Under the pieces are notes generated by a model. That model saw only the letters and a program-made list of their open reading frames with translations, was not told the DNA's origin and made no database searches. Made by a program: the position numbers and the translations under genes. A stretch of DNA of 64,000 nucleotides from Pseudoxanthomonas sp. z9 (GTDB lineage: Bacteria; Pseudomonadota; Gammaproteobacteria; Xanthomonadales; Xanthomonadaceae), in assembly GCF_006542425.1 (NCBI RefSeq), contig NZ_VFID01000014.1, positions 1 to 64,000 on the forward strand. The letters run 5' to 3'. Position 1 is the first letter of the stretch. Each line of letters starts with the position of its first letter. This document shows, in pieces, positions 54,401-62,710 of the stretch.

Positions 54401-57400
54401 TCGCGGATGCCACCGCGGCGGCGCAGGCCGCCAGCACCATCAACTTCTACGATGTGCACGACGTGCGCACCTCGTATGTCTATACGCCCTGGTCCGATGC
54501 CGAATCCGTCCCCGCGATCGATGCGGCGTCCGGTTCCGCCGATGATGCGACGCCGGCTACCGAGCCTGCACCGGAAACGACGGTCGAGACAACGGCCGGG
54601 CTTTCCGGCGATGCGCTGGTGGTCGAGGAGATTGGCCTCGACGCGACAGATGGAGAGGTCGGCGAGGAAATCGCGCTCGACGATGCCACGACCGTTGGCG
54701 ATACCGCGAGCCTGGACGACGCGCTGGTATGGGAGAGCGTCGCGCTGGTCGAGGAAGCCAGCGTCGACCCAGCGTCCCCTGTGTCCGCCATCCGCGACGA
54801 CGCCGACGAATCGGATGGTCGGGAAGAAGACATCGTTGCTTCCCCGGATTCGGAAATCACGCCCGTGGAAGTGGAAGCTTCCGCCGCCGACGCGTTCGTC
54901 ACGGAAAGCGCCGGCCAGCCAGGGTCGGAAGCGGATGGAGAACCGGTTTCCGCTGCCGTCGACGTTGAAGTCGCCGACATTGAATCGGAGGCATCTTTTG
55001 CCAGGCCGGAGATCGGCGCGGGCGACGAACCGCCGTCCGACCTCGAAGCCGGCGACGCCGGTTTGATCGCCGGATTGGCCGAAGCGGAACCCGAACCCGA
55101 ACCGGATCTGGCGGAAGCCGGATTTGCGGAAACCGAAGCCACCACAGCGACCGAAACCACCTTCGATGCGGCCGTGATCGAGGCGGAATCCGAAGCCCTG
55201 CCCGCGGCCGAGCCGGCCCCGGAACGCGCGGAAGCGGAGACCGCAGGTACGGACGCCGATACGTCGCCGGCGCCCGCGGCGATCGAGACTTCCGCTGTGG
55301 CGGAAGACGCGGTACAGGCATCCGCCGAGGCTGCAGCCATGGAAGAACAGCCCGAAGACGCGCTCGATCTGACCGGTCTGGACCTGGATCTGGTCGAGAT
55401 TTTCGTCGAGGAAGGCAATGACCTGCTCGACCATTCCGACGACCTGCTGGCCAGGCTGCGCGAAACGCCGGAAGACCGCAGCCTGGTAACCGGCCTGCAA
55501 CGCGATCTGCACACCCTCAAGGGCGGCGCACGCATGGCCGGCATCCACGCGGTCGGCGATCTGGGGCACGCGATCGAATCGATGCTGGAATCGATCGTGG
55601 CCCAGCGCACCGAACTGGACCGGCGCGGCGTGCAACTGCTCGAACGCGGCTTCGATGCGTTGCACGAACAACTCAAGCGGGTGTCCGCGCATCGCGCGGT
55701 CCGCCTGCCGGAAGGACTGATCGGGGAATTCGTCGCCCACGCGCGCGGACTGGAGCCGCCCACCGGACCCGAACGCGTGGTCGAGCCGGCCCCCGCGCCG
55801 GTCACGCTGGCGCCGTTGTCGGCACCGGTCGAGACCGAATTCGCGCAGGACGAGGAGTTCTTTCCGCATAGCCAGCAGGAACAGGTGCGCGTACGCGCGG
55901 ACCTGCTGGACCGCCTGGTCAACCATGCCGGCGAAGTGGCGATCTACCGCGCCCGCCTGGAGCAGCAGCTCGGTGCGTTCCGCGGTGCGATGGCCGAACT
56001 GGAACGCACCAACACCCGCCTGCATGACCAGTTGCGCCGCCTGGACCTGGAGACGGAGGCGCAGATCGTCGCGCGCTACCAGCGCGAGCAGGATCACCAG
56101 GACGCCACCTTCGACCCGCTGGAGCTGGACCGCTTCTCCACCCTCCAGCAGCTCAGCCGCGCACTGGCCGAATCGGCCGCCGACATCAGCGGCCTGCAGG
56201 GCGTCCTGGACGATCTGGCGCGCAACTACGACAGCCTGCTGCACCAGCAGTCGCGCGTGAGTTCGGAACTGCAGGATGGCCTGATGCGCGCGCGCATGGT
56301 GCCGTTCGAGGGCATCGTGCCGCGCCTGCGGCGCGTGCTGCGCCAGGCCGCGACCGATACCGGCAAGCAGGTCCGCCTGTTGCTGGAAGGCACCCACGGC
56401 GAAATGGATCGCAACGTGCTGGAGCGCATGACCGCGCCGCTGGAACACCTGCTGCGCAACTCGGTGGCACACGGCCTGGAGTCGCCCGAGAAGCGCACCA
56501 AGGCGGGCAAGCCGGAGGAAGGCACGGTGCAGGTCCACCTGCGCCGCGAAGGTTCGGAAATGGTGTTGAGCGTCCGCGACGACGGTGCGGGCCTGAACCG
56601 CGCGGCGATCCGCGAGCGCGCCGAACAGCGCGGCCTGTTGCAGCCGGGCACGGCCATCGACGACATCGACCTGGATCGGTTGATCCTGGAATCGGGTTTC
56701 TCCACCTACGACAGCGTCAGCCAGCTGGCCGGACGCGGCGTCGGCATGGACGTGGTCTACAACGAAGTGCGACAGCTGGGCGGCTCGCTGGACATCGCCT
56801 CGCGCCAGGGAGAGGGGGCCGAGTTCACCTTGCGCCTGCCGCAGACGCTGGCGGTGACCCAGGCCGCGTTCGTGCAGATCGGTGAAACCCAGTTCGCCGT
56901 GCCGGTCGCGTCGGTCAGCGGCATCGGCCGCATCAGCCATGCGCGCTTCGAAGCCGGCGAAGGCGGTTACGTCTACGGCGGCGAGGAATACACCCTGTAC
57001 AACCTGGGCCACCTGGTCGGCCATGCGCCGGCGCGCGCGGAAGGCGAGGCGCAGGTGCCGCTGCTGCTGATCCGCGCGGGCGACATGCGCGCGGCGGTGG
57101 CGGTGGATCAGGTGCTGGGCAACCGCGAAATCGTGGTCAAGGCCGTCGGTCCGCAGTTGGCCTCCATTCCCGGCATCTACGGCGCCACCATCACCGGCGA
57201 CGGCAGCGTGGTGGTCATCCTGGACATCGCGCCGCTGGTGCGTCGCCATCTGGCCCAACCGCAGCAACCGGCGTCGGCCGCGCCGGTGCAGGAGCAGCGG
57301 CGCGTGCCGCTGGTGATGGTGGTCGACGACTCGCTGACCATGCGCAAGGTGACCGGCCGCGTGCTGGAGCGCCACAACTTCGAGGTCACCGCCGCGCGCG

Positions 57401-57684
57401 ATGGCGTCGAAGCGCTGGAGAAGCTGGAAGACCGGGTGCCGGACCTGATGCTGCTGGACATCGAGATGCCGCGCATGGACGGCTACGAGCTGGCAACCGC
57501 GATGAAGGCCGACCCGCGCTTCAAGGACGTGCCCATCGTCATGATCACCTCGCGAACCGGCGACAAGCACCGCCAGCGCGCGTTCGACATCGGGGTGCAG
57601 CGCTACATGGGCAAGCCGTACCAGGAACTGGATTTGATGCGCAACGTCTACGATTTGCTGGGAATCGCCCGTGTCCGCGAATGA
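51490..57684 (+). CDS. chpA: Chemosensory hybrid histidine kinase ChpA (PilL-type)
   Basis: This very large 2064-residue CheA-type kinase is the core of the Pil-Chp system. Hpt-like modules occur at YLHQVQGTLRM (His52), a His-less one near ~330-350 (LLDEVAGAMRMLEL), HTLKGSGRL (His597), HTMNGAFAM (His774; the Lys is replaced) and HTLKGGARM (His1341). Residues ~850-1290 are a low-complexity Ala/Glu/Asp/Pro linker. Then come the dimerisation/P3 region (~1460-1640), the HATPase with N-box HLLRNSVAHGLE (~1650) and DDGAGL, a CheW/P5 domain (~1790-1920) and a receiver with phosphoacceptor Asp1990. pilK, usually between pilJ and chpA, is missing. Confidence 0.94.
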   Translation: MSALREAMSHAVLGWVKPELDETLRLARGEIEAFVETPADSSRMRFCAGYLHQVQGTLRMVELYAPAMVAEELEQLAQALQEGNVADRDEACATLMRGAVLLPDYLERLQDGHRDIPIVLLPLLNEIRNARGASGLNESMLFPPGTPASVAPQPSAEEIDHARSSISGRNRELLDTVGGAVKEELLRVKDALDLHLRTRGDAASLQQQVSELGNVADTLGMMGLGVARDVVQQQRDALRDVAEGRRQADEGTLLDIAGALLYVDASLDDQVARLGGPADEGQQDPSAVESQRTVEVLAQEAIINFASAREKFVAFIETNWDHAELAEVPRLLDEVAGAMRMLELDQAGDYLLGVRRYVSNELIGKRRVPGGQQLDTLADALASLEYYLEALRERRPNRDDILEITRSSLENLRYWPLPEEARADAPEEEPRAPAQPETGAPMAPATAAIDGTDAQANPFDPVGFEFTEEAPLPPSTVPVSWEPAELEIESDTTGDDVELAAVMADIDAAASALAPTGDGHAKPQAVPQVPHAPPPVAAVTALAGGFEVEGGDIDDEIREVFLEEFDEEIVNLRQLLPAWRTVPEDLERLRPIRRVFHTLKGSGRLVGAKALGEFSWKVENMLNRVLDRTRAPSTAVAVLLEQACDVLPQLNAALRGQAPVSADLEGIKAVADRIAAGEEAFYSKQDTAGAEAIAAIESVEDGGPAALEPTGNADSRIAESEPDFLSGTPASVDSVLREILEAEVATHLETVHGWLSAARIAPQPATEPLLRAMHTMNGAFAMADVPEIIEVTAPAEQYIKRLLAAAGTPAPEGVDALSDAATAIARSIDALNRPSPRIPVFAALSARLAALRDSLPDVRAGAQLVNDSAQGTYVETVSGTAGPAPLEDVQLAPHDLSRFIEPSQADALGVTGWRDTTGTATTTDAGDVQETGALPPVEAGEPLAPAALDSAMVDSASSEVAPSEGAPEASVADATAAAQAASTINFYDVHDVRTSYVYTPWSDAESVPAIDAASGSADDATPATEPAPETTVETTAGLSGDALVVEEIGLDATDGEVGEEIALDDATTVGDTASLDDALVWESVALVEEASVDPASPVSAIRDDADESDGREEDIVASPDSEITPVEVEASAADAFVTESAGQPGSEADGEPVSAAVDVEVADIESEASFARPEIGAGDEPPSDLEAGDAGLIAGLAEAEPEPEPDLAEAGFAETEATTATETTFDAAVIEAESEALPAAEPAPERAEAETAGTDADTSPAPAAIETSAVAEDAVQASAEAAAMEEQPEDALDLTGLDLDLVEIFVEEGNDLLDHSDDLLARLRETPEDRSLVTGLQRDLHTLKGGARMAGIHAVGDLGHAIESMLESIVAQRTELDRRGVQLLERGFDALHEQLKRVSAHRAVRLPEGLIGEFVAHARGLEPPTGPERVVEPAPAPVTLAPLSAPVETEFAQDEEFFPHSQQEQVRVRADLLDRLVNHAGEVAIYRARLEQQLGAFRGAMAELERTNTRLHDQLRRLDLETEAQIVARYQREQDHQDATFDPLELDRFSTLQQLSRALAESAADISGLQGVLDDLARNYDSLLHQQSRVSSELQDGLMRARMVPFEGIVPRLRRVLRQAATDTGKQVRLLLEGTHGEMDRNVLERMTAPLEHLLRNSVAHGLESPEKRTKAGKPEEGTVQVHLRREGSEMVLSVRDDGAGLNRAAIRERAEQRGLLQPGTAIDDIDLDRLILESGFSTYDSVSQLAGRGVGMDVVYNEVRQLGGSLDIASRQGEGAEFTLRLPQTLAVTQAAFVQIGETQFAVPVASVSGIGRISHARFEAGEGGYVYGGEEYTLYNLGHLVGHAPARAEGEAQVPLLLIRAGDMRAAVAVDQVLGNREIVVKAVGPQLASIPGIYGATITGDGSVVVILDIAPLVRRHLAQPQQPASAAPVQEQRRVPLVMVVDDSLTMRKVTGRVLERHNFEVTAARDGVEALEKLEDRVPDLMLLDIEMPRMDGYELATAMKADPRFKDVPIVMITSRTGDKHRQRAFDIGVQRYMGKPYQELDLMRNVYDLLGIARVRE

Positions 57685-58975
57685 GGTCAAGCGCGTCGCC
57701 CTGCTGGCCCGCTCCGGACCGGCGCGGGAACGCCTGCGCAGCGCACTCAACGAGGTGGGTGCGGACATCGTGCTGGAAGACGATCCGGCGGCGATCGATG
57801 CGCAGACGGTGACCGACGCGGCCCCCGAAGTGGTGCTGGTGGCGTTGGAGCCGGCCATCGAGGACAGCCTTGCCCGATTCGATGCCGTGCTCGACGATCC
57901 GGCGATCGCCGTGCTGTTCGAGGAAGCCGAACTGGCCGCACGCCGCGATGGCTGGGAAGCGCGGCGCTGGGCCCGCCATCTGGCGGCCAAGATCAACGGC
58001 CATGACGACGTGTTGCCGCCCGGTCGCGAAGAGGATGCGTCGCTGGCGCTGGAACCGGGCCTGCCGCCCACGCCCGCGCAGATGCATGCCGATGCCGCGA
58101 TCGAACCGCACCTGCACGAGGCGGTGGATCGCGCCTGGGAACTTCCCGACGACGATTTCGCCTACCGGCCGCCATCGGCGACCGCCCAGTCCGCGGTGGT
58201 CGATGCGGACGAGTGGTTGCGTGGCGCGGCACCGAAGGAAGAACCGTCCGTGGAAATCCCGCCGCCTCCGTCGCGTCCGCCGGCCATCGAGCCGGTCTGG
58301 GATCTGGCGCTGGAGCCGGTGACCACGGAACCCGCGGCTTCGTCCCCGGCATCGCCGGCCGTTCCGCCGCCGCTGGCTGGAAACCCGGCGCCGTCGAAGT
58401 GGGAACTGTCGCTGGAACCGCTGGAGCCCACCGCCGCGGGCGGCGGTCCGCGTACGCCGGGCGCGGTGCTGGTGTTCGCCGGCATCGGCGGCCCGGATGC
58501 CATACGCAAGTTGTTGGCCGAGTTGCCGCCTGATTTCGGCCGTCCGTTGATCATCCACCTGAAGCTGGATGGCGGACGCTATGACAACCTGGTGCGCCAG
58601 ATGGCGCGGGTATCGACGATGCCGGTGATGCTGGCCGAAGCCGGGCACGCGGCCGAGGCGGGGCATGTCTACGTGCTGCCGGGCGACGTCGGCGTCGGCG
58701 TGGAACAGGGTGCGATCGATTTCCGCGCTCATGGCGAGCTCGAGACCGCGATCGCGCAACTGCCGGCGCGCGACAGCGCGGTGCTGCTGCTCAGCGGCAG
58801 CGACAGTCACTGGGTCGACGCGGCGTGGTCCCTGGCGGCGCAGGGCGCCTGGGTGACCGCACAGGCGCCGGAGGGCTGCTACGACCCCGCCGCATCGCAT
58901 GCGCTGGCCGCACGCGGCGGACCGCTGGCCTCGCCGGTCGACATGGCCCGGCAACTGGCCGAACGCTGGATCTGA
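57671..58975 (+). CDS. chpB: ChpB-like, CheB-domain protein with degenerate catalytic site
   Basis: This 434-residue protein begins at GTG, overlapping chpA by 14 bases. Residues ~5-115 look like a receiver-like domain without the phosphoacceptor pattern; ~120-265 is a Pro/Ala/Glu-rich linker; ~265-434 matches the CheB methylesterase fold (FAGIGGPDAIRKLLAELPPDF, YVLPGDVGVGVEQG, LLLSGSDSH, AQAPEGCYDP). The active-site Ser of GASTGG, the His of the VQHM position and the Asp of the LSGMGxDG position all appear replaced. I infer a non-enzymatic role or a decayed enzyme. Confidence 0.8.
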   Translation: MSANEVKRVALLARSGPARERLRSALNEVGADIVLEDDPAAIDAQTVTDAAPEVVLVALEPAIEDSLARFDAVLDDPAIAVLFEEAELAARRDGWEARRWARHLAAKINGHDDVLPPGREEDASLALEPGLPPTPAQMHADAAIEPHLHEAVDRAWELPDDDFAYRPPSATAQSAVVDADEWLRGAAPKEEPSVEIPPPPSRPPAIEPVWDLALEPVTTEPAASSPASPAVPPPLAGNPAPSKWELSLEPLEPTAAGGGPRTPGAVLVFAGIGGPDAIRKLLAELPPDFGRPLIIHLKLDGGRYDNLVRQMARVSTMPVMLAEAGHAAEAGHVYVLPGDVGVGVEQGAIDFRAHGELETAIAQLPARDSAVLLLSGSDSHWVDAAWSLAAQGAWVTAQAPEGCYDPAASHALAARGGPLASPVDMARQLAERWI

Positions 58976-58988
58976 GGAGACTTTCTTC

Positions 58989-59456
58989 ATGGCACATTCG
59001 AACGACGAGATCCGTGGCGTGCTGGTGCAGAGCGGCGATGATCGCCTGTTGTTGCCCAACGCGACGATCGCCGAAGTGCTCTCGCGTGCACCGATCATGC
59101 CGATCGAGGGCGCACCGGCCTGGCTGGCCGGCGCCATCGATTGGCATGGCTGGCGGGTACCGCTGGTCGCCTTCGCGCGACTGACCGGACTGGGCGGCGA
59201 AACGGCGCAGGCCAACAACAAGATCGTGGTGCTGAAAGCGCTGGGCGGACGCGCTGAACTGCCTTACTACGCGCTGCTGACGCCGTCGTTCCCGCGCCTG
59301 GTCTCGGTGCCGCGCGACGGCCTGCTGGCCGACGCGACCGAGGAAGAACTGCCGGCCGGCGTGCAGGTGCGCGTGCTGCTCGGCGACGAGGTGGCGATCC
59401 TGCCCGACCTGCAACTGGTCGAGGACCGCATCCACGAGGCGCTGCAGGCCGCCTGA
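58989..59456 (+). CDS. chpC: CheW-like protein ChpC
   Basis: This 155-residue CheW-domain protein (DEIRGVLVQSGDDRLLLPNATIAEVL at ~5-30, GAPAWLAGAIDWHGWRVPLVAF at ~42-64) is the last gene of the Pil-Chp run, 13 bases after chpB, with GAGGAG before the ATG at 58989. In Pseudomonas ChpC links additional chemoreceptors to ChpA. Confidence 0.9.
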   Translation: MAHSNDEIRGVLVQSGDDRLLLPNATIAEVLSRAPIMPIEGAPAWLAGAIDWHGWRVPLVAFARLTGLGGETAQANNKIVVLKALGGRAELPYYALLTPSFPRLVSVPRDGLLADATEEELPAGVQVRVLLGDEVAILPDLQLVEDRIHEALQAA

Positions 59457-59597
59457 GGACGCATCCGTTCACGCGGTTTCCACCGCGCTGAACTTTTGCC
59501 GGCGCGGCGACGGGCATTCACGCCTGGTTTGCGGCGGCGGTGACAGCGTGATCGCGCTGCCGAGCGCAGCTTCTCCACCGCGATACGGGAGGCCGTC

Positions 59598-59948
59598 ATG
59601 AAAGCCTGGATTCTTCTTCCCCTTTGCCTGCTGGCCGCGCAGGCCGCTGCCCAGCAGGGATCGCCGCAGCCGGTGCGCACCGAGTCGCTGACCACCTATC
59701 ACGGCGGTGGCCAGAGTCGCCAGCTGCAGGAACAGAGCGGACCGGTCACCGTGCGCTGGGGGCAACCGGAAACCCTGCCCAACGCCGCCGACTACCGGGT
59801 CACCGTCGCCGATCTCGATCGCAACGGCGATGGCGTCGTAAGCCGCGAGGAAGTACCGGAGGGCCACGCACTGGCGAGCGAATTCAAGCTGGTCGATCGC
59901 AACCACGATGGCCGCATCACCGCCGAGGAACTGGCCGCCTGGCGATGA
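59598..59948 (+). CDS. Exported EF-hand protein
   Basis: This 116-residue protein has a signal peptide (MKAWILLPLCLLAAQAAAQ) and two EF-hand loops in its C-terminal half: DLDRNGDGVVSREE (~73-86) and DRNHDGRITAEE (~100-111). Both keep Asp at loop positions 1, 3 and 5 (Asn in some) and Glu at 12, so calcium binding is likely. GGGAGG precedes the ATG. Partner unknown; it converges on rsmE. Confidence 0.85.
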   Translation: MKAWILLPLCLLAAQAAAQQGSPQPVRTESLTTYHGGGQSRQLQEQSGPVTVRWGQPETLPNAADYRVTVADLDRNGDGVVSREEVPEGHALASEFKLVDRNHDGRITAEELAAWR

Positions 59949-59964
59949 GGCGCGCGACCCGCGT

Positions 59965-60702
59965 CTAGGCGAGATCGCCGAAGCGCGCCTGCAGGGCCGC
60001 GATTGCGGCCAGGCCGGCGGTTTCCGTGCGCAGGATGCGCGGCCCCAACCGCATGCCCTGGAATCCGGACGCCAGCAGGATCTCTCGATCACGCGGCGAC
60101 CAGCCGCCCTCCGGCCCGATGGCGACGACGACGCCGGCATCCGGCGGCACGCTCATCGCGGCGAGCGACAATTCGCCGACCGGGTCCAGCAGCAGCCGCA
60201 GATCGGACGCCGCGCACGCCTGCGCCGCCTGCATCAGCCCGGTCGGCGGCGCCAACTCCGGCACCCGGCCGCGGCCACTCTGCTCACAGGCCGACACGAT
60301 CACGCTGCGCCAGTGCGCGACCCGCTTGTCCAGGCGTTCGGCATCCAGCTTCACTTCGGTGCGCTCGGCGTTCACCGGCTGGAAGCGGGCGACGCCGAGT
60401 TCGGTCGCCTTCTGCAGGATCAAATCCATTTTCTCGCCGCGGGCGATGCCCTGGATCAGGGTCAGTCGCAGCGGTGATTCGCGATCGACCGGCAACGCGG
60501 ACAGGATTTCGACGCGCACCTCGCGCTTGCCCACGCCGACCAGACGGGCGGCGTAGTCATGGCCGTCGCCGTTGAACAGCACGCACTCGTCGCCTTCGCG
60601 CAGGCGCAGGACCCGGCCGAGATGGTTGGCTGCGGACTCCGGCAGCGCGAAGGTCCGCGCCGGCGCGAGCGGCAGGTCGACGTGGCAACGGGTCAGGCGC
60701 AT
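59965..60702 (-). CDS. rsmE: 16S rRNA (uracil1498-N3)-methyltransferase RsmE
   Basis: This 245-residue SPOUT methyltransferase has an N-terminal PUA-like domain (NHLGRVLRLREGDECVLFNG) and the knotted C-terminal SAM domain with VVAIGPEGGWSPRDREIL (~195-212) and MRLGPRILRTETAGLAAIA (~220-238). Its start overlaps the end of bioA by 10 bases on the same strand. Confidence 0.95.
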   Translation of the reverse strand: MRLTRCHVDLPLAPARTFALPESAANHLGRVLRLREGDECVLFNGDGHDYAARLVGVGKREVRVEILSALPVDRESPLRLTLIQGIARGEKMDLILQKATELGVARFQPVNAERTEVKLDAERLDKRVAHWRSVIVSACEQSGRGRVPELAPPTGLMQAAQACAASDLRLLLDPVGELSLAAMSVPPDAGVVVAIGPEGGWSPRDREILLASGFQGMRLGPRILRTETAGLAAIAALQARFGDLA

Positions 60703-62093
60703 GCGATGGCTTCCTCGATGGCGGCGCGTGTGGTGGCGGCCAGCAGCTCCAGTTGCGCCTCGTCCACGCAGTAGGGCGGCATCCAGTACAGCACGTCGCC
60801 CAGCGGCCGCAACACCACGCCGCGCGCCAGCGCAGCGCGATAGGCGTGCAGGCCGATGCGCCGGCCGGGTTCGAACGGATGGCGGCGGTCGCCGTCGCGG
60901 GTCAGTTCGATCGCCAGGATCATGCCGGCCTGGCGCACGTCGGCGACCCAGGGCAGTTCCTCCAGCGGCGCGGCCAGTGTCGCCATGCGGCTGGCGGTGG
61001 CCCGATTGCGGGCCAGCACGTCATCCTGGGCGAAGATGTCCAGGCTGGCCAGCGCGGCGGCGCAGGCCAGCGGGTTGCCGGTGTAACTGTGGGAATGCAG
61101 GAAGGCGCGTTCGCGGGAATCATCGAGGAAGGCGTCGTAGATCGCCTGCGTGGTCAGCACCGCGGCCAGCGGCAGGAAGCCGCCGGTCAGGCCCTTGGAC
61201 AGGCACAGCAGATCCGGCATGACGCCACTCTGTTCGCTGGCGAACAGGGTGCCGGTGCGACCGAAGCCGACCGCGATCTCGTCGGCGATCAGGAACACAC
61301 CGTGCGCATCGCAGAGCTCGCGTGCGCGTCGCAGATAATCCGGATGGTGCATGCGCATGCCGCCGGCGCACTGCACCCGCGGCTCCAGGATCAACGCGCA
61401 GATTTCACCGGGGTGGCGGTCCAGCAGATCCGCCAGTGCATCGGCCGCGCGCGCGGCGATGTCGGCGTCGCTCTCGCCCGGTTCGGCCTGCCAGGCGTCG
61501 GGCGAGGGCGTGAACAGCGCTTCGGCGAGCAGCGGTGCATAGATGCGCCGGTACAGCGGAATGTCGCCGACCGCCAGCGCCCCCAGGGTTTCGCCGTGGT
61601 AGCCGTTCTCCAGCGCGATGAACTTCGTCCGCCGCGCCTCGCCGCGATTGTGGAAGTAGTGGAAGGCCATCTTCAGGGCGACTTCCACCCCGGCCGAACC
61701 GTTGTCGGCATAGAACACCTTCGCCAATGGCGCGCGTCCGGGTTGCCGCGGCGCCAGCGCCAGCAGGTGCTCGGCCAGTTCCACCGCGGGCGGGTGGCTG
61801 AAGCCGGCCAGGATCACCTGTTCCAGTTGTCCGGCCTGGCGTGCGATGGCGGCGGCGATGCGCGGTTCGGCATGCCCGAACAGGTTGGTCCACCAACTGC
61901 TGACCGCGTCCAGATAGCGCCGTCCATCCTGGCCGATCAACCAGGCGCCTTCGCCCCGGGCGATGGGAACCAACGGCAGGGTATGGGGATGCTCGCGCAT
62001 CTGGGTGCACGGGTGCCACAGGACCGCGAGATCGCGCGAACGCCAGGCGTCGGCCTCTGCTAGCATTCGGGTTTCATGATTCGTTTCCGCCAT
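60693..62093 (-). CDS. bioA: Adenosylmethionine-8-amino-7-oxononanoate aminotransferase
   Basis: This 466-residue class III PLP aminotransferase of biotin synthesis uses SAM as amino donor. LWHPCTQMREHP (~25), DAVSSWWTNLFGHAEPRIA (~62), FIADEIAVGFGRTGTLFA (~255, the PLP-binding Asp) and LCLSKGLTGGFLPLAAV (~285, the Schiff-base Lys) are visible. It sits apart from other bio genes and just before rsmE, a pairing common in Xanthomonadaceae. The start could be either 62093 or the ATG at 62066. Confidence 0.95.
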   Translation of the reverse strand: MAETNHETRMLAEADAWRSRDLAVLWHPCTQMREHPHTLPLVPIARGEGAWLIGQDGRRYLDAVSSWWTNLFGHAEPRIAAAIARQAGQLEQVILAGFSHPPAVELAEHLLALAPRQPGRAPLAKVFYADNGSAGVEVALKMAFHYFHNRGEARRTKFIALENGYHGETLGALAVGDIPLYRRIYAPLLAEALFTPSPDAWQAEPGESDADIAARAADALADLLDRHPGEICALILEPRVQCAGGMRMHHPDYLRRARELCDAHGVFLIADEIAVGFGRTGTLFASEQSGVMPDLLCLSKGLTGGFLPLAAVLTTQAIYDAFLDDSRERAFLHSHSYTGNPLACAAALASLDIFAQDDVLARNRATASRMATLAAPLEELPWVADVRQAGMILAIELTRDGDRRHPFEPGRRIGLHAYRAALARGVVLRPLGDVLYWMPPYCVDEAQLELLAATTRAAIEEAIACA

Positions 62094-62155
62094 CCCGCCA
62101 TGATATCGGCGTGCCTGCCCTTCCGTCGCCCGGTTCCCGTCCGCGGAGCGCAGCC

Positions 62156-62710
62156 ATGAGCCGGCGCCTGCCGATCATCCACGGCGTGACCGAGCGCTCC
62201 GGCGGCCCGCTGGAGCGCAACGTCGAGGAACTCGATCTGGAGTTCAGCAACGGCGAGCGCCGGCGCTTCCATCGCGTTCGCGCGGAAGGGCATGGCGCGG
62301 TGGTGGTGGTGCCGCTGATCGACGACGACACCGTGCTGCTGGTGCGCGAGTACGCCGCCGGCGTGCATCGTTATGAACTGGGCCTGGTCAAGGGTCGCAT
62401 CGACGCCGGCGAGACGCCGGAACAGGCCGCCGATCGCGAACTCAAGGAAGAAGCCGGCTACGGTGCGCGGCGCGTCGACGTGCTGCGCAGCCTGACCCAG
62501 GCGCCCCTGTACATGAGCCACCAGTCCTGGCTGGTGGTCGCACGAGATCTGTATCCGGAGCGCCTGCCCGGAGACGAACCCGAGGAGTTGGAAGTAGTGC
62601 CGTGGAAGCTTGATGCCCTCGACCAGCTGATGCTGCGCGAGGATTTTTCGGAAGGTCGTTCGCTGGCGGCGCTGTTCATTGCCCGTGAATGGCTGCGTAC
62701 CTCGGCATGA
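62156..62710 (+). CDS. nudE: ADP compounds hydrolase NudE (Nudix)
   Basis: This 184-residue Nudix hydrolase has a complete Nudix box (GRIDAGE-x7-RELKEEAGY, ~81-103) and VVVVPLIDDDTVLLVREYAAG upstream. NudE cleaves ADP-ribose, NADH and Ap(n)A-type compounds. ATG at 62156 (MSRRLPIIHG) fits the family start. It overlaps cysQ by 4 bases (ATGA), and nudE-cysQ is a common pair. Confidence 0.92.
   Translation: MSRRLPIIHGVTERSGGPLERNVEELDLEFSNGERRRFHRVRAEGHGAVVVVPLIDDDTVLLVREYAAGVHRYELGLVKGRIDAGETPEQAADRELKEEAGYGARRVDVLRSLTQAPLYMSHQSWLVVARDLYPERLPGDEPEELEVVPWKLDALDQLMLREDFSEGRSLAALFIAREWLRTSA

Noticed and set aside
51070-58071. A 2333-codon open frame on the minus strand opposite chpA
   Set aside because: It is antisense to a gene with clear domains; high GC content removes stops in the opposite frame. 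Its translation is Arg/His/Gln-rich with no domain and no ribosome site.
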